Assembly (NCBI GenBank): GCA_004298015.1
Contig: SCSE01000062.1
Location: 62,001-126,000, forward strand
Origin: Rhodanobacter sp.
Lineage (GTDB): Bacteria > Pseudomonadota > Gammaproteobacteria > Xanthomonadales > Rhodanobacteraceae
Direction of reading: 5' to 3'
Length of the DNA: 64,000 bases
The position numbers and the translations under genes are program-made. The notes beneath the pieces are model-generated. The model saw nothing but the letters and a program-made list of their open reading frames with translations, was not told the origin of the DNA and did no database searches. This document shows, piece by piece, positions 28,478 to 37,412 of the stretch (positions within the stretch are counted from its first letter, which is position 1; the number at the start of each line of letters is the position of its first letter).

Positions 28478-29086
28478 ATGCGCAAGACTTATGATCGCGA
28501 CTATTTCGACAAGTGGTATCGCGACCCGCAACATGCCGTCGGCTCACCCGCCGAGCTGCGCCGCAAGGTGGCGATGGTGGTGGCCCAGGCCGAGTACTAC
28601 CTGGCAAGACCGATCCGCAACGTGCTCGATGTCGGTTGCGGCGAAGCAAGCTGGCGTGCGCCACTGCGGGCGCTGCGTCCCGGCCTTGACTATCGGGGGC
28701 TGGATGCCAGTGAGTACGTGGTGCTGCGCTACGGTCGCAGTCGCCAGATTGGACTGGCCCGTTTCGGCCAGCTCGAACAGCTGCGCTTTGATACGCGCTT
28801 CGACCTGATCGTGTGCACCGACGTACTGCATTACCTGAAGCCGGCCGAGATCCGGGCCGGTCTGCAGGGGGTCGGCGAGATGTTGGAAGGCGTGGCGTTT
28901 CTCGAAGTATTCACCCGTCGTGATGATGTGGCCGGCGATCAGCAGGGATTCGTCTCGCGCGCGCCGGCCTGGTATCTGCGCGAGTTCGGCAACGTCGGCC
29001 TGTTGCCGTGTGGCTCCCATTGCTACCTCGGTCCGCGGCTGGAACGTCACATCGCGGCGCTGGAGCGGGCGCAGCTGCCGGTGTGA
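28478..29086 (+). CDS. Class I SAM-dependent methyltransferase
   Basis: A 202-residue methyltransferase: the start MRKTYDRDYFDKWYRDP is followed by motif I VLDVGCGEASWRAPL, acidic motif II YRGLDASEYVV and motif IV FDLIVCTDVLHYL. The substrate is unknown; the YDRDYFDKWYR start is shared with methyltransferases of the Methyltransf_11/25 type. The ATG at 28460 (MPAGKP) is an alternative start. It lies next to a decayed stretch downstream. Confidence 0.8.
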   Translation: MRKTYDRDYFDKWYRDPQHAVGSPAELRRKVAMVVAQAEYYLARPIRNVLDVGCGEASWRAPLRALRPGLDYRGLDASEYVVLRYGRSRQIGLARFGQLEQLRFDTRFDLIVCTDVLHYLKPAEIRAGLQGVGEMLEGVAFLEVFTRRDDVAGDQQGFVSRAPAWYLREFGNVGLLPCGSHCYLGPRLERHIAALERAQLPV

Positions 29087-29106
29087 CGGCGACCCCTCCG
29101 GGCCTC

Positions 29107-29253
29107 TTACAAGTCGCGATGCGCACGCAGCCCGACGAAGTGTGCCGGTCCCCGTGCCCGGTTGTAGCCGGGGTTGGCAATAAGCTGGAAATCCCACCCC
29201 AGCCACTCGAACTCTTCGAGGCTCTCGGTATCGACCCACCCGCCTGACGACCG
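29107..29253 (-). pseudogene. C-terminal remnant of an outer-membrane porin (OprB/carbohydrate-porin-like)
   Basis: A 48-codon frame on the minus strand with no start codon, bounded upstream by an in-frame TAA. It reads ...WVDTESLEEFEWLGWDFQLI, then ANPGYNRARGPAHFVGLRAH, ending RDL. The NPGYNxxRGP segment followed by a final aromatic/basic beta strand looks like the last strands of a carbohydrate-selective porin. The rest of the gene is missing. Family assignment is by recall only; protein-like composition against the poor quality of the other frames is the main evidence. Confidence 0.4.
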
Positions 29254-29524
29254 TTAGTCGTGTCATTTTTTCTTATCTAAGGATAAGCGAATCAATGAAT
29301 TATGCGATTAGCTGCGGAACTTGGGTGTATCGCCACATGGTTCTCGAAAGTCCGCCGCCGCCGCGGATGCATGGTGCTCGCCACACCGGGCGCCAAGCGC
29401 CAAACGCCGGACTATGGTTCACCCTCTGCCCACCCGCCAGGGGAAGATCGCGATGGCGTGCGGCGATCGCAGGATTCGGCGGGAGGAACGGAACCGAACC
29501 CCACGCACCGTCGTCACCTCTGCC

Positions 29525-29775
29525 GCCGATGGCGCCATGCCCCAGTGGACTACGGGCAACGGCCTGACCAACCGCATGAGTTACGACAGCGACAGTGGCC
29601 TCACCGGCGTCAGCGTGCCCGGCGCTGGGCTTCGGCTACGATGCGGTGGACTGCATCAACCGCATCACCAACGGTATCAACGGCGCACTCACCCAAAGCT
29701 CCGGCTACGACCCGCTCTCGCGCCCGGCGTCCATCGGCCAGGGCGGCGGCACCACCGTGCTGCACTACGGAACGT
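29525..29775 (+). pseudogene. RHS/YD-repeat gene fragment, frameshifted
   Basis: Two adjacent frames together read as RHS repeat sequence. Frame one gives ADGAMPQWTTGNGLTNRMSY then DSDSGLTGVSVPG; after a frame change near 29620 it continues LGFGYDAVDCINRITNGING then ALTQSSGYDPLSRPASIGQG and GGTTVLHYGT. YD repeats and SGYDPLSR are typical of RHS shell proteins. No start, toxin domain or immunity gene is present, so this is a decayed orphan fragment of a polymorphic toxin gene. Confidence 0.7.
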
Positions 29776-30020
29776 CTCGACAGTTTCCGCCACCCGGTGC
29801 GCGAGTTCGATGTAATAACCTGGGGCGGCACAGTGTCGACCAGGCCTATGCGCCGGCGGTGTAGAGCAGTGGCGTGGCGGTCTTTGCTCCTCCCCGGCAT
29901 GCTTCGTTCCGCTGAGACGGGGTTCGGTCGCAGCCATTCGCGTTTCGTCGCAATCCGGGGGACTGGTTGCAGCAACGCCACTATTCTCGATCACGTCCCC
30001 AGCACCATGGAACTGCCGCC

Positions 30021-31268
30021 GTGATCCGAAGCTTTCTGTTTTACCTGCGCCGCATCGTCGTCTGGTACCTGCTGTTTCTGGCCATGTTCCTGCTGGTCGA
30101 CTGGGTCTGGTCGCCGCTGGGCAGTGCCGTGCAGTTGCTCGGGCTGGTGATGATCGTCTTCGTGGTGATCCGCGCGCATTCGCATCTGGCGCGGGTACGC
30201 ATGAGCCATGGCAAGCTGACGGCTGCGGCGCTGGCCAGTCGCCAGCACCGGCAGATCGAGGTCCCGTTCGAGGCCGAGGAAGCCTTCGATCTGCTGGATG
30301 CGGTGATCCGCGAGTTGCCTGGCGTCGAGCAGATCGACAGTACGCGCAACCGGCTGCAGATCCAGGCCTTGGTCGGTTACGCCGACCCGTACGATCTCAA
30401 CCAGCTGGGTCGCTACAACCCGATGCGCTGGATCGTCAGTCAGCGCAACCGGGTGCTGGCGACGGTCAGCCACGGTGATGGCAGCAGCAGCCTGAGCGTG
30501 ACCTGCGAGCCGCAGAGTGCGCCGTGGAGCGACTGGCTGCAGGTCGACGATGGCGTCAATCTGCAGAACATCGAGGCGATCACCCGCGCGATCACGCTTG
30601 GCATCGCCCGGCACCGCCGCGGCGAGCAGCAAGCCGCGGCGCAGACCGCGACCGAAAAAGAGCTGGCCATCGCCAGACTCAACCTGCTGCAGGCACAGGT
30701 TGAGCCGCACTTTCTCTACAACACCCTGGCCAGCGCGCAGTATCTGGTGCGCAGCGATCCCGCCAGTGCGGACGAGATGCTCGGCCATCTGATCCAGTAC
30801 CTGCGTCACTCGCTGCCGCGTACCGATCGTTCATTGTCGACCCTCGGTGAGGAACTGGAGCGTTCGCGCGCCTATCTGCAGATCCTGAAGATCCGCATGG
30901 GCTCACGGCTCAAGCTGCAGATCGATGTACCCGCGGCGTTGCTCGCCACCCCGATGCCGCCGATGATGCTGCAGACCCTGGTGGAGAATGCAATCAAGCA
31001 CGGACTGGAGCCGCAGCCGGGTGAGGGCACGGTGTGGATCTTTGCGCGCAGCAACCAGGCGCAGGTGGCGGTAACCGTGGCCGATGACGGCAAGGGCTTC
31101 GATACGCAAGCCAGTGGCGCCGGCATCGGCCTGAAGAACGTGCGCGAACGTCTGAACCTGATCTACGGCAGCCGCGCGAGTCTGGTGATCGCGGCGAATT
31201 TCCCGCAAGGCGTGGCGGCCACGATCAGCGTGCCGAGCCACTACACCGAGGAGCCGTCACATGGTTAA
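30021..31268 (+). CDS. LytS/YpdA-type sensor histidine kinase
   Basis: A 415-residue membrane histidine kinase. Two N-terminal spans (VVWYLLFLAMFLLVDWVW and AVQLLGLVMIVFVVI) precede a ~130-residue uncharacterised sensor region. The His_kinase domain has the phospho-acceptor motif VEPHFLYNTLASAQYL, N box VENAIKHGLEP, and G boxes VADDGKGFD and GIGLKNVRERL. The GTG at 30021 is the only sensible start; the track start lies in the decayed region upstream. It overlaps the response regulator gene by 8 bases. The signal sensed is unknown. Confidence 0.88.
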   Translation: MIRSFLFYLRRIVVWYLLFLAMFLLVDWVWSPLGSAVQLLGLVMIVFVVIRAHSHLARVRMSHGKLTAAALASRQHRQIEVPFEAEEAFDLLDAVIRELPGVEQIDSTRNRLQIQALVGYADPYDLNQLGRYNPMRWIVSQRNRVLATVSHGDGSSSLSVTCEPQSAPWSDWLQVDDGVNLQNIEAITRAITLGIARHRRGEQQAAAQTATEKELAIARLNLLQAQVEPHFLYNTLASAQYLVRSDPASADEMLGHLIQYLRHSLPRTDRSLSTLGEELERSRAYLQILKIRMGSRLKLQIDVPAALLATPMPPMMLQTLVENAIKHGLEPQPGEGTVWIFARSNQAQVAVTVADDGKGFDTQASGAGIGLKNVRERLNLIYGSRASLVIAANFPQGVAATISVPSHYTEEPSHG

Positions 31269-32031
31269 GTGCGTAATCGCCGAGGACGAAGCGCTGCTGC
31301 GTCGCGCCTTGCTCGCCGCGCTCGGCAAGGCGTGGCCGGAGCTCGATGTCGTCGCTGAGTGCGGGGACGGTGCCAGTGCGCTGGAGGCGATCGTCGAGCA
31401 TCGTCCCGAGGTGGCGTTTCTCGACATCCGCATGCCAGGCCTGACCGGACTGGAGGTGGCCACTGCCGCCGCCGAAGCCAGTCCGGCTACCCAGGTGGTA
31501 TTTGTCACCGCCTATGACCAGTACGCGATCGACGCATTCGAGTACGGGGCGATCGACTACCTGCTGAAGCCGATCGCTGCCGATCGGCTCGCGGCTACCG
31601 TACAGCGGCTGCAGGCACGCGCCGCAGCAGGACAGACCGAGCATGCCGCGCTGGCCGAGCTGGTCAGGCGGCTCGATTCCCGCCTGCCGTCGCCGCGGGC
31701 CGAGCCGCCGATGAGCTGGGTCACGGCCAGCACCGGCCACGAAACACGGCTGATCCTGCTCGACGACGTCGCGTATTTTCGCGCCGACCACAAGTACACC
31801 ACGGTGGTCACCGCCGATGGCGAGGCGCTGCTGCGCACGCCGCTGCGCGAACTGCTTGAGGTACTCGATCCGGCGGTCTTCAAGCAGATCCACCGCTCGA
31901 CCATCGTCAACATCAAGGCAATCGCCTCGATCACGCGCGACGACACCGGCAAGGGCATGGTGCGGCTGCGTCAGCGCGCGGAAACCCTGACAGTAAGTCA
32001 GCCCTTCATGACCCTGTTCCGCAACATGTAG
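31261..32031 (+). CDS. LytTR-family response regulator
   Basis: A 256-residue regulator. Its N-terminal receiver domain has the phospho-acceptor aspartate in VAFLDIRMPGLTGLEV and the switch lysine in YLLKPIAADR. The C-terminal LytTR DNA-binding domain (about residues 150-256) includes ILLDDVAYFRADHKYTTVVT, LLRTPLRELLEVLDP and FKQIHRSTIVNIKAI. It pairs with the preceding kinase (overlapping genes). LytTR regulators bind paired direct repeats; the target may be the next gene or itself, not determinable here. Confidence 0.9.
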   Translation: MVKCVIAEDEALLRRALLAALGKAWPELDVVAECGDGASALEAIVEHRPEVAFLDIRMPGLTGLEVATAAAEASPATQVVFVTAYDQYAIDAFEYGAIDYLLKPIAADRLAATVQRLQARAAAGQTEHAALAELVRRLDSRLPSPRAEPPMSWVTASTGHETRLILLDDVAYFRADHKYTTVVTADGEALLRTPLRELLEVLDPAVFKQIHRSTIVNIKAIASITRDDTGKGMVRLRQRAETLTVSQPFMTLFRNM

Positions 32032-32071
32032 ACAGGTTGTCCCACACACTTCGGCAACAGGCAGGTGACTC

Positions 32072-32461
32072 ATGCACTACCTCATCGCCTTGATCTATTT
32101 CCTGCTGGCGTTGATCGGTCTCGACAGCTCCGGCAGCCACACGATCGTCACACATTCGGCCATCAATGGCGTCGATGTGCTCTACAGCAAAACCCGGGTG
32201 GTCGCCGGCACCGCCGACTTCGCCTGCATCAGCAGCGAGAGCGGGCGTTGCCACTATCGGTTGTGGCCATCCGACTGCAATCGTCCCCAGCCGCTGGTCA
32301 CGGCGCTGGCGTTTTGCGACGTCAGTCTGCCCCGGCAGTTTGTGCTGGCAGCGGGGGCGCGCCGGCAGCTTGCCGGGATGCCGGCGAACTTCACCCTCTG
32401 TGTCAGTCACGACCGCACCAATCAGGATGCCGATTGCGAGTCAACGTCAACGCGGCTTTGA
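32072..32461 (+). CDS. Small secreted cysteine-containing protein of unknown function
   Basis: A 129-residue protein starting with a signal peptide or anchor (MHYLIALIYFLLALIGLDSSG). Four or more cysteines follow (FACISSESGRCHYRLW, DCNRPQP, FCDVSLP, TLCVSHD, DADCES), suggesting disulfides in the periplasm. It begins 40 bases after the response regulator and may belong to the same transcript, making it a possible sensor partner or target. No family recognised. Confidence 0.6.
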   Translation: MHYLIALIYFLLALIGLDSSGSHTIVTHSAINGVDVLYSKTRVVAGTADFACISSESGRCHYRLWPSDCNRPQPLVTALAFCDVSLPRQFVLAAGARRQLAGMPANFTLCVSHDRTNQDADCESTSTRL

Positions 32462-32504
32462 TCTTCGCGGCGTCTCGTCCCGGCTTCCGGTTCGGCCGGT
32501 CAGG

Positions 32505-33566
32505 TCAGGTCAGGTGCTCCCGCCCCGCGCCGAATTGACGGCGCAGGTCCAGCTGACATCTGTGCAGGAGTGACGGTGTGTAGGCATCCGGCCAATAGGG
32601 ACTGAGATCGAGATCTTCAGGTAGCCGGCGATGCTCGTCCAGCAGTTGCACGATTGCCAGCAGATCAGCGCCTGTCAGTGCGGTACCCAGCGGCGACAGC
32701 GACGCTGTTTTATCGGGATGCTGGCGTTCGGTCAGCGCTTCGATGACGTGTTGCGGCAATTCCCAGTATTGCGCCGCCTGCATAGACAGTTGCGCGGCGA
32801 GCTGGGCGCAGGCCGCCAGGAAGCCCGATGAGAAGGTCATCTCGTCAGGCGGTATCAGCTGCCCCAGCATGCGGATCACGGCACCCGTCCCACTGTGGCA
32901 GATGATCCCGGCCAGATAGGCCTCGAAACTGTCGCATCCGCTGTTCCGGCCCAGCACGGCACAGACATGGGCACAGCGTTCGGCGTGATCCCACAGGCGT
33001 TCCCCGGCGAGATGACTGAGCGTGCCGGCGTTGGCCTGCAGGATGGGTTTCATGACGTGGTGGGTCAGGACACGGCGCAACCCGTTCTGACCCAGCAGAA
33101 TGACTGCATGCTGCAGGCTGCGGACAGGCTGCGCCGAACGGTAGTACACGCTGCTGGTGACCCGCATGACTTCGCCCACCATCAGCGGATCGCGACCGAT
33201 CAGCATACTGAGTTGCTTGCCGGCCGCATTGTCGTTCCTCAACGTGCGCAGCAATTGCGGCAAAACGCTCGGCAGACGTGGCAGGTTGCGCGTGTCGAAG
33301 CGAACGCTGAGCAGCCGTAGCCGTTTCAGGAGGGCCAGTTCGGCGTTGCCGGGTTCTTCGGTCGTGGCGTCGGGCAGGCTCAGCACGAAGCGGTGGAAGC
33401 AATCTTCGATTTCTGCCAGCGGCATGATTTGCCGGGGCGCATCGGTGTCAATGGTGTCGGTGTCGGGCTGATGGCGTAATCCGGCAGCCGCCGTCACCGC
33501 GCCCGGACGCACCCGATTTGCCGTGGCTCTGCGACGATGGAAAAGGTGCTCCCACAGACTCCCCAT
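32505..33566 (-). CDS. HDOD-domain protein
   Basis: A 353-residue cytosolic protein. After a basic N-terminal region (~75 residues) comes an HDOD domain (NLPRLPSVLPQLLRTLRNDNAAGKQLSMLIGRDPLMVGEVMRV), with VRSLQHAVILLGQNGLRRVL and FEAYLAGIICHSGTGAVIRML. HDOD domains are degenerate HD phosphohydrolases found in signalling proteins of xanthomonads; the HD metal ligands are not evident, so a regulatory rather than catalytic role is likely. The target is unknown. It is convergent with the small secreted protein gene. Confidence 0.8.
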   Translation of the reverse strand: MGSLWEHLFHRRRATANRVRPGAVTAAAGLRHQPDTDTIDTDAPRQIMPLAEIEDCFHRFVLSLPDATTEEPGNAELALLKRLRLLSVRFDTRNLPRLPSVLPQLLRTLRNDNAAGKQLSMLIGRDPLMVGEVMRVTSSVYYRSAQPVRSLQHAVILLGQNGLRRVLTHHVMKPILQANAGTLSHLAGERLWDHAERCAHVCAVLGRNSGCDSFEAYLAGIICHSGTGAVIRMLGQLIPPDEMTFSSGFLAACAQLAAQLSMQAAQYWELPQHVIEALTERQHPDKTASLSPLGTALTGADLLAIVQLLDEHRRLPEDLDLSPYWPDAYTPSLLHRCQLDLRRQFGAGREHLT

Positions 33567-33765
33567 AAGTAGGCCTTGTTCCTCCGGACGCCAGTCAACT
33601 GCGCGCCGGCTCTGTCAGGGTATCGGCAGTGAGGAAGCAAAATTTAGGGTGCCGGATCGATGGCTGCGGTCCGGGCCGGCTGGCATCGCCTCAAGGTTCG
33701 CCATGCGGCGACGGACCCCGGGGGCGATACCATTCCGATTGTCGGACGGCGATCGTCAGTAGCAT

Positions 33766-33867
33766 CTACTGACCCTTCTTTTTTTCCTGCTTGGCAGCCC
33801 TTTTTTCCTTCATGGTCTTGGCCGGCTTTTTCTTCTCGCTTTTCTTGGAATCCATGCCCTTGCTCAT
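33766..33867 (-). CDS. 33-residue lysine-rich protein (below ORF-track cutoff)
   Basis: Reverse-strand ORF MSKGMDSKKSEKKKPAKTMK then EKRAAKQEKKKGQ, preceded by GGAG 8 bases before the ATG. About half the residues are Lys or Arg. The MSKGxDxKK...KKPAKTxKEKRAAK pattern recalls a conserved family of tiny basic hypothetical proteins in Burkholderia and xanthomonads (recalled, not searched). It may bind nucleic acid or ribosomes. The plus-strand ORF 33791-34030 is its shadow. Some sequence of no clear function lies on either side (33567-33765, 33868-34034). Confidence 0.6.
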   Translation of the reverse strand: MSKGMDSKKSEKKKPAKTMKEKRAAKQEKKKGQ

Positions 33868-34034
33868 GCTGTTCTCCGCGCTGTGGTCATTGGTTGGGAC
33901 ATGTGAAGCCACGCCAGTTTATGCCTTTCCGACGCCGTCGGGCGCCCAGGAGGCCGTCGGGCTTTGGTGGTCGAGGCGAGAATATGGACTGCACCGGCGG
34001 ATCGCAGACCGGTCGAGCAAAGTCCGGTAGCCTC

Positions 34035-34757
34035 CTAAATGCGCTCATGCGGCGCCAGATAGCGCCATTGGCCGGGTGGCAGTTTCGCCAGCGGGATGCG
34101 GCCCACGCGCAGGCACTTCATTGCCAGCACCTTCAGTCCGACCGCCTCGCACATGGGTACGATCTGGCTCGCCTGCAGGCGCTTGAAGGCGAAGCGCAGA
34201 CGCTGCTCGCTCTGCCAGCTGACCTTGATCGGTGGCAAGGCATAGTGGTTGAAGCTCAGGCCGTGGTTGAGCAGGGCCAGGCCGTTCGGAATCAGTTCGC
34301 CGCGCACCTCGACCACGAACTCCTGCTCGACCCGGTCGATGTCTTCGGTGAGCTTGCGGCTGACGCGCCAGTCCTGGGTATAGATCAGCAGGCCGCTGGC
34401 CTGGGCGGGGAGCTGCAACGGTGTAGTGAGTCGTTGCAGATGCCGCTTCAGCGGGCGCACACCGGAGGGGTCGTCGGAGCAGCGTGTTTGAGGAGTCACC
34501 CAGGCGCTGGGCGGATCCGGGACATCGTTGCCGTCCTCGCCAATCGGCTTGTGCAGCACCAGCGTTGCCGCTTCAAGCGGCGCGAGCTTGGCGTGCGGGT
34601 CCACGTCGACCTGCTGCCTGTCGACCATGAACTGGGGTTCTTCCACTACTTCGCCGTCGACCCGCACCCAGCCACCTTCGATATATTGCTCGGCCTCGCG
34701 TCGCGAGCACTGGGCCAGTGCCACGACGCGTTTGGCGAGACGGACAGGTTCGGTCAT
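34035..34757 (-). CDS. RluF/RsuA-like RNA pseudouridine synthase homologue lacking the catalytic aspartate
   Basis: A 240-residue protein with an N-terminal S4 RNA-binding domain (RLAKRVVALAQCSRREAEQYIEGGWVRVDG) and a pseudouridine-synthase-like domain (LVLHKPIGEDG, ASGLLIYTQDWRV, EFVVEVRGELIPNG). Where active enzymes have GRLDxDSxGLL, this has LQLPAQASGLLI: the catalytic Asp is replaced by Pro. It is probably catalytically dead yet still RNA-binding. The C-terminal QIVPMCEAVGLKVLAMKCLRVGRIPL is intact, so the protein is not simply decaying. Confidence 0.75.
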   Translation of the reverse strand: MTEPVRLAKRVVALAQCSRREAEQYIEGGWVRVDGEVVEEPQFMVDRQQVDVDPHAKLAPLEAATLVLHKPIGEDGNDVPDPPSAWVTPQTRCSDDPSGVRPLKRHLQRLTTPLQLPAQASGLLIYTQDWRVSRKLTEDIDRVEQEFVVEVRGELIPNGLALLNHGLSFNHYALPPIKVSWQSEQRLRFAFKRLQASQIVPMCEAVGLKVLAMKCLRVGRIPLAKLPPGQWRYLAPHERI

Positions 34758-34928
34758 CGGGGTGCCTCGGGTGAAGGGCGTCCATTGTAGGCGCTGGCCC
34801 GCTCGACGGTGGGTGTGACGTCAGTCTCACCGGGGTGTGGGCGCCGCGCCTGCAAAGGGATGGGCGTCGGTGGCAATTGGCGCAGACGATCCCCACATCA
34901 GGGCCATCGACCTTGGCGAGAACCCGAC

Positions 34929-35939
<1,011 letters not shown>

Positions 35940-36024
35940 GGCATTTCCCCGGCAAACGTCCGGGGTGGACCCTCGATCGGCCATAATTGCCGCCATTCCA
36001 TGAATCATTGAAGTTGCTGCACGC

Positions 36025-36882
36025 ATGAAAACACCCAAGGGACTGCAGGATCTGATCGACGAAGGCGTGATCGATCAGGTGCTGAGGCCGCTCAAAAGCG
36101 GCAAGGAAGCCGCCGTCTACGTCGTCCGCTCGGGCGAGGAGATCCGTTGCGCCAAGGTCTACAAGGACATGGCGCAGCGCAGCTTCCAGGCGCGCGTGCA
36201 GTACCAGGAAGGCCGCAAGGTGCGCGGCAGCCGGCAGGCACGGGCGATGGGCAAGGCGACCAAATTCGGCCGCAAGGAGGCCGAGTCCGCCTGGAAGAAT
36301 GCCGAAGTCGATGCCCTGTACCAACTCACCGCCGCGGGGGTACGCGTACCGAAGCCGTATGGCTATTTCAGCGGCGTGCTGGTGATGGAGCTGGTCACCG
36401 ACGCGGACGGGTACTCCGCGCCACGGCTTGGCGAAGTGGAACTGTCAGCGGACACCGCGCGCGAGTACCACCGCTTCCTGATGCAGCAGGTGGCGCGGAT
36501 GCTGTGCGTGGGCCTGATCCACGGCGACCTGTCCGAGTACAACGTGCTGGTGGGGCCGGACGGTCCGGTGATCATCGATCTGCCGCAAGCGGTGAGCGCA
36601 TCCGGCAACAACAATGCACGCACCATGCTGCGGCGTGACGTGGGCAACATCACCATCAGCCTGTCGCGCTTTGCCCCGGAGTTGCTGGATACCCACTACG
36701 GCGAGGAAATGTGGGCGCTGTACGAGCTGGGCGAACTGCACCCGGACAGCGAACTCACCGGCGCGTTTGAGTTCGACGAACGCATCGCCGATGTCGACAG
36801 CGTGATGCAATCGATCATCGACGCGCGCGAGGAGGCGATCATTCGCCAACAGGGGCGAGAAGAGGCGGCACTGGAAGACTGA
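36025..36882 (+). CDS. RIO1-type serine kinase
   Basis: A 285-residue atypical kinase. Seen: PLKSGKEAAVYVV (flexible nucleotide loop), CAKVYKDM (catalytic lysine), HGDLSEYNVLV (catalytic aspartate) and VIIDLPQAV (metal aspartate), which define the RIO1 family. Bacterial RIO kinases are poorly understood; archaeal and eukaryotic ones act in small-subunit ribosome maturation. The acidic C-terminal tail (EEAIIRQQGREEAALED) is typical. A short CCCCGG/CCGGGG hairpin lies upstream at 35947-35965. Confidence 0.88.
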   Translation: MKTPKGLQDLIDEGVIDQVLRPLKSGKEAAVYVVRSGEEIRCAKVYKDMAQRSFQARVQYQEGRKVRGSRQARAMGKATKFGRKEAESAWKNAEVDALYQLTAAGVRVPKPYGYFSGVLVMELVTDADGYSAPRLGEVELSADTAREYHRFLMQQVARMLCVGLIHGDLSEYNVLVGPDGPVIIDLPQAVSASGNNNARTMLRRDVGNITISLSRFAPELLDTHYGEEMWALYELGELHPDSELTGAFEFDERIADVDSVMQSIIDAREEAIIRQQGREEAALED

Positions 36883-36924
36883 GCGGCCTTCTCCAGCCGG
36901 CTGTGCGCGACCGTTCTTCGTCAG

Positions 36925-37353
36925 TTACTTGGCACTCAGCAGCTCCACGTCGAAGACCAGCGAGGCGTTCGGGGGAATGTCGCTGCCGGCGCCCGCCGCG
37001 CCGTAGCCGAGTGCGGCCGGAATCAGCAGAGTGCGCTTGCCGCCGACGCGCATGCCGACCACGCCCTTGTCCCAGCCCTCAATTACGCTGCCCTGGCCGA
37101 GCACGAAGGAAAACGGCTGGCCATGATCGAGCGAGCTGTCGAATTTCTTGCCGTGCTTGTCCTTGGCGTCCTTGTCGTACAGCCAGCCGGTGTATTGCAC
37201 GGTGACGGTCATGCCGGGTTTGGCTTCGGCACCGGTGCCGACCTTCTGGTCGATCACGGTCAGCTTGTCGACCTGACCATTGGCATGTGCCTGCGGCGTT
37301 GCGCTGCAGGCAGCGAGCAGAGTGAGGGCGAGCAGGGGCAGCAACCAGCGCAT
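36925..37353 (-). CDS. FKBP-type peptidyl-prolyl isomerase lipoprotein
   Basis: A 142-residue protein. A lipoprotein signal peptide (MRWLLPLLALTLLAAC, lipobox LAAC) precedes a single FKBP domain: GMTVTVQYTGWLYD, FDSSLDHGQPFSFVLGQGSVIEGWDKGVVGM, GYGAAGAGSDIPPNASLVFDVELL. All the usual aromatic pocket residues (Y, F, D, W, F) are visible. It likely assists folding of envelope proteins. The ATG at 37353 gives the correct lipoprotein start; the track extension is dropped. Confidence 0.9.
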   Translation of the reverse strand: MRWLLPLLALTLLAACSATPQAHANGQVDKLTVIDQKVGTGAEAKPGMTVTVQYTGWLYDKDAKDKHGKKFDSSLDHGQPFSFVLGQGSVIEGWDKGVVGMRVGGKRTLLIPAALGYGAAGAGSDIPPNASLVFDVELLSAK

Positions 37354-37412
37354 GGCATGACTCCGAAACAGGGATTGAGGATCGTTATTATCCGGGAACG
37401 CGACGGGAGTGG

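Noticed and set aside
29266-29293. Palindrome CTTATC-TAAG-GATAAG with a T run
   Set aside because: The T run lies upstream of the stem on the plus strand, and on the minus strand an A run follows, so it is not an intrinsic terminator in either direction.
33791-34030. 79-residue plus-strand ORF with a hydrophobic start
   Set aside because: It is the complement of the lysine-rich small gene (Lys codons read as Phe/Leu codons), and no ribosome site is seen.
35947-35965. CCCCGG-N7-CCGGGG hairpin before the RIO kinase
   Set aside because: Only six pairs and no T run; in GC-rich DNA this is expected by chance.
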